Shown in pieces: positions 15,160 through 19,622 of a stretch of 19,622 nucleotides of DNA (position 1 is its first letter; every line of letters begins with the position of its first letter). Both the position numbers and the translations under genes were made by a program. Location: the NCBI GenBank assembly GCA_002393025.1, contig DGIE01000063.1, forward strand, positions 1-19,622. The letters run 5' to 3'. The notes under the pieces were generated by a model. The model was not told where the DNA came from, did not search any database, and was given only the letters and a program-made list of their open reading frames with translations. This stretch comes from Holosporaceae bacterium UBA3830 (GTDB lineage: Bacteria; Pseudomonadota; Alphaproteobacteria; UBA3830).

Positions 15160-15195
15160 CAGGAGCCATTGAATTGGTAGGCTCTTGTGTTTTTG
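15160..15195 (+). terminator. Terminator-like hairpin (possible attenuator) before rpoB
   Basis: CAGGAGCC (15160-15167) and GGCTCTTG (15180-15187) form an 8-bp stem with one G-U pair and a 12-nt loop, followed by TGTTTTTGTG. Because it starts only about 7 nt after the predicted transcription start of the rpoB promoter, it could act as an attenuator or a stabilising 5' hairpin instead of a true end of transcription. Confidence 0.55.
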
Positions 15196-15243
15196 TGTAC
15201 AAATAGGTATTTTGAATCTATGTGCTTACTAGAGGAGATAAGC

Positions 15244-15312
15244 ATGACCTTTTTGGTCGATTTCAATTATTTACAGGGGTCTCAATATGGTCAGAACGTT
15301 CACCGAGCGTAA
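15244..15312 (+). CDS. Possible 22-codon leader ORF overlapping rpoB
   Basis: ATG at 15244 is preceded by GAGGAG (15232-15237) at ideal 6-bp spacing, better than the AGGGG before rpoB. It encodes 22 residues starting MTFLVDFNYLQG and stops at 15310-15312, 26 bp inside rpoB in another frame. A short hairpin GACC-TTTTT-GGTC (15246-15258) covers its first codons. Translating it would bring ribosomes to the rpoB start, so a coupling or leader role is possible. No homology is claimed; it may be chance. Confidence 0.3.
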   Translation: MTFLVDFNYLQGSQYGQNVHRA

Positions 15313-18300
15313 AAGGTTTAGGAAAAGTTTCGGAAGAATTAAGGAAGTTGCGCAACTTCCAAATCTTATAGATTTGCAGAAGACGTCGTATGAAGCGTTT
15401 CTTCATGCGGACAAGATGGATGGATTGAGGAATGATATAGGTCTCACAGAAGCGTTCAAGAATACGTTTCCGATAACCGATTCATCAGGGAAGGCACAAA
15501 TCGATTTTATTGAATATCATTTCGATGAGCCTAAGTATACGGAAGAAGAGTGTCGTAACAAAGGATTAACTTACGCAGTGCCTCTGAGAGCCACATTTCG
15601 GTTGATCGTTTGGGATGTTGAGGAAGAATCAGGGCAGAAAGAAATTAAAGATATCAAAGAGCAGGATGTCTATATTTGCGATCTGCCGATTATGACTAAG
15701 GACGGAACTTTCATTATCAACGGAGCTGAAAGAGTTGTTGTTTCGCAGATGCAGCGTTCTCCGGGGGTGTTCTTTGATCATGATGGCGGGAAAACTCATT
15801 CTTCGGGAAAATATTTATTCGCTGCTCACATCATTCCTTACAAAGGAGCATGGTTGGATTTCGAGTTTGATGCAAAAGACCAAATTTATTGTCGTATTGA
15901 TCGCAGAAGAAAGATTTTGGTTACCACCTTACTGATGGCTTTGGATTCAGCTTACACCGAAAAGATGAGAGCGGAGAATCCGGATAAAGAATTCAAATCT
16001 TCGGAAATTTACGGAATGGATAAAGAAGAAATCCTTTCTTACTTCTATGACAGTTTCAAAGTTAAAGTAGAAAAGTCAGGCATGTTGTCCAGGGAATTTA
16101 TTCCGGAGCAATGGAAAGGAGTAAAACTCGACAGGGACTTGATCGATGCCGATGAGGGTAATATTGTTGCGGAAGCTGGGACTAAGCTTACCTCTCGTGC
16201 AATAAAAAAATTGATGGAGAAGGGGGTAAAGAGAGTTGTTGTCTCTACGGATGAACTGTTTGGAAGGTATAATGCTTTTGATGTTATCGATCCATCTAAC
16301 GGTTTAGTTGTAGCAGAAGCGGGAGATGAGCTGAGTGAAGAGCTCATAAACAAGATAACAGAATACAATGACAGTTTTTCGATTTTGAATATTGATCATA
16401 CTGAAATCGGTGGATATATCAGAAATACTTTGATTGCAGATAAGTGTACCAACCGTGAAGAGGCGTTGTTTGAGTTATTCAGAATTATGCGTCCAGGAGA
16501 ACCTCCAACTATCGATAGTGCTCAGGAATTATTTTACAACATGTTTTTCAATCCGGACCGCTACGATTTGTCTTCGGTTGGTCGTGTAAAGATGAATGCT
16601 CGTATTGGGGTTGAAAAACCTGAAAATTTAGGCATTTTGACTAAGGACGATGTGCTGAGAATACTGAAGATATTGCACCAGCTCAAGGATGGAGTCGGAA
16701 CGGTAGATGATATCGATAACTTGGCCAACAGACGAGTTCGTTCGGTGGGTGAGTTGCTGGAGAATCAATTTAGAGTTGGATTGCTCCGTATGGAGAGATC
16801 TGTCCGCGAAAGAATGAGTTCGGTTGATGTGGAAAATGCTGCGCCGAACGACATTATTAACGCAAAGCCTGTTTCTTTGGTTTTGAAAGAATTTTTCGGG
16901 CTGTCCCAGTTGTCGCAGTTTATGGATCAGGTTAATCCGTTGGCAGAAATTACGCACAAGAGACGTATCTCGGCCTTAGGACCGGGAGGTCTGACTAGAG
17001 ACAGAGCAGGATTCGATGTTCGAGATGTTCACACGACTCACTACGGGCGTATTTGTCCTATTGAGACTCCTGAAGGTCAGAATATCGGTTTGATTAACTC
17101 TCTTGCGATTTTCGCGAAAATTAACAAGTACGGGTTTATCGAGGCCCCTTACAGAAGAGTTGTTGACGGAAAAGTTACGGACGAGGTGCTTTATCTTTCA
17201 GCTATGGACGAGGTTGAGCATACCATTGCCCAGGCGAATGCAAACCTGACAGCGGACGGCAGGTTCAAGGATGAGTTTGTCGCGTGTAGGCGGAACGGAG
17301 AATTTATCAACGCACCGAGAGAGACTATAGACTTTATCGACGTATCTCCTAAGCAGATTATTTCCATAGCAGCGGCGTTAATTCCGTTTTTGGAGAACGA
17401 TGATGCCAGCCGTGCTCTTATGGGTGCAAACATGCAGAGGCAGGCTGTTCCTTTGTTGAGAGCACAGGCTCCGTTGGTTGGAACAGGTTTGGAGGTTGCC
17501 GTGGCCAGAGATTCAGGAGTTACGGTACTTGCAAAGCATGATGGTGTCGTGGATCAGGTAGATGCTGACAGAATTGTTGTGAGAGCGTCAGGCGGTGGAG
17601 ATAATGTCGGGGTTGATATCTACAATTTGAGAAAATTCCAGAGGGCCAACCAAAGCAGCTGTATTAACCAAAAGCCGTTAGTGAAGAAGGGCGATGTCGT
17701 TAAAGTCGGAGATGTTATAGCTGACGGGTCGGCAACAGAGTTAGGTGAGTTAGCCTTGGGGCACAATGTGACTGTCGGGTTCATGTCCTGGCATGGGTAC
17801 ACTTTCGAGGACGCGATTGTCATTTCCGAAAGATTAGTGCAGGAGGACTATTTCACATCAATTCACATTGAAGAATTTGAGGTCATGGCTCGTGATACCA
17901 AGTTAGGTAACGAGGAAATTACCAGAGATATTCCGAATGTGTCCGATGATGCGCTGAGAAATCTCGATGAGGCAGGGATTGTCCATATTGGAGCAGAAGT
18001 CAGTGCGGGAGATATTCTTGTCGGAAAAGTTACTCCGAAGGGTGAAACTTTGATGACTCCGGAAGAAAAATTGTTGAGAGCAATATTTGGAGAAAAGGCT
18101 TCAGATGTTAAAGATTCATCTCTTCGTTTACCTCCAGGGGTTAAAGGAACCGTCGTTGATGTAAAAATTTTCTCCAGAAGCGGTGTTGAGAAAGATGAAA
18201 GATCTTTGGCAATTGAGCAAAAGGAAATTGAGTCTTATAAGCACGATATGGATGCTGAGAAAAAGATTTTCGAGTCAACCTATTACGGCAGATTAAGAGA

Positions 18301-19468
18301 GAAGTTGCTTGGGCAGACGATTGATTCATCTCCTGTTAAGGCAAAGAACAAAATCGTTACGGAAGAGTATCTTGATTCTATGAGTAGAGGTCAGTGGAGA
18401 GAGATCGTCGTTGCAGACAAGAAAGTTTCAAAAGCTATCGCGGAGCTGCACAGTGATTTCAACGCAATTCTGGCACAGCTGCAGAAAGATTTCGAAAGAA
18501 AAGTCGAGAAGTTAAAGAAGGGCGATGAGATGGCGCCTGGTGTGCTGAAGGTCGTGAAGGTCTACGTGGCAGACAAGAGGAAGTTGCAGCCAGGGGACAA
18601 GTTGGCGGGACGTCACGGAAACAAAGGTATCGTTTCAAGGATTGTTCCGGTCGAAGATATGCCGCATATGGAGGATGGTACTCCTTTGGACATAATTTTG
18701 AATCCATTAGGTGTTACTTCCCGTATGAATGTCGGACAAATCCTGGAGACCCATTTGGGTTGGGCAGCAAAAGGACTCGGGCGTAAAGTACGCGAAGTCA
18801 TTGAGAAAGTTCAGTCTGATGAGGAGCTTATGGCGAATCTTCGCGCTCAATTGAAAGATATCTACGATAAGCCTGAAGAGAAGAAGGATATCGATAAGAT
18901 GGACGATTATGAAGTCGCGGAATTGGCAAGCCATGTTGTAGAGGGCGTTCCTGTTGCGACTCCTGTTTTCGATGGAGCAAGAGAAAGCGATATTGTGAAA
19001 TCTCTTGAGTCTTGCGGATTGAGCAGCTCCGGTCAAATGAGATTGATCGATGGTCGAACAGGAGAATATTTCGATCGTGAAGTTACGGTTGGATGTATTT
19101 ATATGCTGAAGTTACACCACATGGTTGATGACAAGATTCACGCGCGTTCTATTGGACCTTACAGCCTTGTTACTCAGCAACCGTTGGGTGGAAAGGCTCA
19201 GTTCGGAGGACAAAGATTCGGAGAGATGGAGGTTTGGGCGTTGCAGGCTTACGGTGCGGCATACACCCTGCAAGAGATCTTGACCGTTAAGTCGGATGAT
19301 GTTACTGGGAGAACAAAGGCTTATGAGTCCATCATCAAGGGCGAGGAGAACATTGTTCCGGGAATACCGGAGTCTTTCAACGTTCTTATGAAAGAGTTAT
19401 GTGGATTGGGATTGAATTTTGAATTCCAACAGGATGCGGTTGATCACAATACTGAGGTAGAGGCTTAG
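15287..19468 (+). CDS. rpoB: DNA-directed RNA polymerase beta subunit
   Basis: Catalytic beta subunit of RNA polymerase, 1393 aa, a normal alphaproteobacterial length. The N-terminus KRFRKSFGRI, the lobe and protrusion regions, the rifampicin-binding cluster (QLSQFMDQ near 541-548, THKRRISALGPGG near 556-568), the switch region with CPIETPEGQNIGL, the KGDEMAPGV insert and the C-terminal GGKAQFGGQRFGEMEVWALQAYGA clamp segment are all present. H557 and S562, matching E. coli H526 and S531, are unchanged; two nearby positions differ from E. coli (Leu539 for S508, Val549 for N518). AGGGG precedes the ATG by 7 bp. rplL, its normal upstream neighbour, is missing: a divergent serS is there instead. 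rpoC follows after 15 bp. Confidence 0.99.
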   Translation: MVRTFTERKRFRKSFGRIKEVAQLPNLIDLQKTSYEAFLHADKMDGLRNDIGLTEAFKNTFPITDSSGKAQIDFIEYHFDEPKYTEEECRNKGLTYAVPLRATFRLIVWDVEEESGQKEIKDIKEQDVYICDLPIMTKDGTFIINGAERVVVSQMQRSPGVFFDHDGGKTHSSGKYLFAAHIIPYKGAWLDFEFDAKDQIYCRIDRRRKILVTTLLMALDSAYTEKMRAENPDKEFKSSEIYGMDKEEILSYFYDSFKVKVEKSGMLSREFIPEQWKGVKLDRDLIDADEGNIVAEAGTKLTSRAIKKLMEKGVKRVVVSTDELFGRYNAFDVIDPSNGLVVAEAGDELSEELINKITEYNDSFSILNIDHTEIGGYIRNTLIADKCTNREEALFELFRIMRPGEPPTIDSAQELFYNMFFNPDRYDLSSVGRVKMNARIGVEKPENLGILTKDDVLRILKILHQLKDGVGTVDDIDNLANRRVRSVGELLENQFRVGLLRMERSVRERMSSVDVENAAPNDIINAKPVSLVLKEFFGLSQLSQFMDQVNPLAEITHKRRISALGPGGLTRDRAGFDVRDVHTTHYGRICPIETPEGQNIGLINSLAIFAKINKYGFIEAPYRRVVDGKVTDEVLYLSAMDEVEHTIAQANANLTADGRFKDEFVACRRNGEFINAPRETIDFIDVSPKQIISIAAALIPFLENDDASRALMGANMQRQAVPLLRAQAPLVGTGLEVAVARDSGVTVLAKHDGVVDQVDADRIVVRASGGGDNVGVDIYNLRKFQRANQSSCINQKPLVKKGDVVKVGDVIADGSATELGELALGHNVTVGFMSWHGYTFEDAIVISERLVQEDYFTSIHIEEFEVMARDTKLGNEEITRDIPNVSDDALRNLDEAGIVHIGAEVSAGDILVGKVTPKGETLMTPEEKLLRAIFGEKASDVKDSSLRLPPGVKGTVVDVKIFSRSGVEKDERSLAIEQKEIESYKHDMDAEKKIFESTYYGRLREKLLGQTIDSSPVKAKNKIVTEEYLDSMSRGQWREIVVADKKVSKAIAELHSDFNAILAQLQKDFERKVEKLKKGDEMAPGVLKVVKVYVADKRKLQPGDKLAGRHGNKGIVSRIVPVEDMPHMEDGTPLDIILNPLGVTSRMNVGQILETHLGWAAKGLGRKVREVIEKVQSDEELMANLRAQLKDIYDKPEEKKDIDKMDDYEVAELASHVVEGVPVATPVFDGARESDIVKSLESCGLSSSGQMRLIDGRTGEYFDREVTVGCIYMLKLHHMVDDKIHARSIGPYSLVTQQPLGGKAQFGGQRFGEMEVWALQAYGAAYTLQEILTVKSDDVTGRTKAYESIIKGEENIVPGIPESFNVLMKELCGLGLNFEFQQDAVDHNTEVEA

Positions 19469-19483
19469 TTAAAGAGGAATAAT

Positions 19484-19622
19484 ATGGCTAATCAGTTACA
19501 AAAAGTTTTTGGGCAGGTAAGTAACTTAAATACTTTCGATTCCATAAAGGTTTCGATTTCTAGTCCTGAGAGAATAAGATCATGGTCTTTCGGTGAGGTA
19601 AAGAAGCCTGAGACCATCAACT
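19484..19622 (+). CDS. rpoC: RNA polymerase beta' subunit, N-terminal fragment (runs off the window)
   Basis: The first 46 codons are visible. FDSIKVSISSPERIRSWSFG and then GEVKKPETIN are the standard beginning of beta', leading to its zinc-binding domain beyond the window. AGAGGAA precedes the ATG at 19484. It follows rpoB by 15 bp in the usual rpoBC order. Confidence 0.96.
   Translation, partial: MANQLQKVFGQVSNLNTFDSIKVSISSPERIRSWSFGEVKKPETIN

Noticed and set aside
16886..16975. Changes in the rifampicin cluster of RpoB as natural resistance
   Set aside because: The key residues matching E. coli H526, S531 and L533 are unchanged; Leu539 and Val549 alone are not enough to claim resistance.
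15735..19036. Long open frames on both strands inside rpoB and the sec genes
   Set aside because: They are shadows of well-supported genes, without ribosome sites or family features.

Overview
The window comes from an AT-rich (about 40% G+C by eye) alphaproteobacterium. Two things support this: the minus-strand block serS-surE-LytM lipoprotein-yajC-secD-secF, which is a usual alphaproteobacterial order, and the alphaproteobacterial style of RpoB/RpoC. Low G+C, an RPE-like palindromic insertion inside a gene and an rpoB cut off from rplL suggest a host-associated lineage of the Rickettsiales/Holosporales kind. That placement is inference.

Layout. (1) 1-186: left flank with no gene; it has three 9-bp-spaced TGTCCACC repeats that look like replication iterons. 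(2) 187-6860: a compact integrative element bounded by an exact 15-bp direct repeat. The right copy is the 3' end of tRNA-Ile(CAU); core to core is 6659 bp. All its genes are on the plus strand: P4-type tyrosine integrase, AlpA-type regulator, TOPRIM primase, DUF927 ATPase/helicase-like protein, a noncoding stretch with mirrored TCGGT/ACCGA iterons (likely origin), a Fic AMP-transferase with a MerR-like tail, and a Nu1-like small terminase subunit. There are no capsid, tail or large terminase genes, so it reads as a minimal phage satellite (PICI/P4-like) able to excise, replicate and perhaps redirect packaging. (3) 6846-6921 tRNA-Ile(CAU), minus strand. (4) 7015-14953, minus strand: a probable operon serS > surE > LytM lipoprotein > yajC > secD > secF > cmk > MFS exporter, with genes overlapping or 0-15 nt apart as far as cmk. 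(5) 15008-15286: divergent intergenic region with a near-consensus promoter, an immediate terminator-like hairpin and a possible leader ORF. (6) rpoB, then the start of rpoC, running off the window.

Most notable: the satellite-like element as a whole; a 111-bp palindromic insertion in frame inside its primase TOPRIM domain; the mirror-symmetric iteron array; and the detached rpoB with a leader. Smaller points are a 48-bp tandem duplication of the 3' end of cmk and a degenerate LytM metal site.
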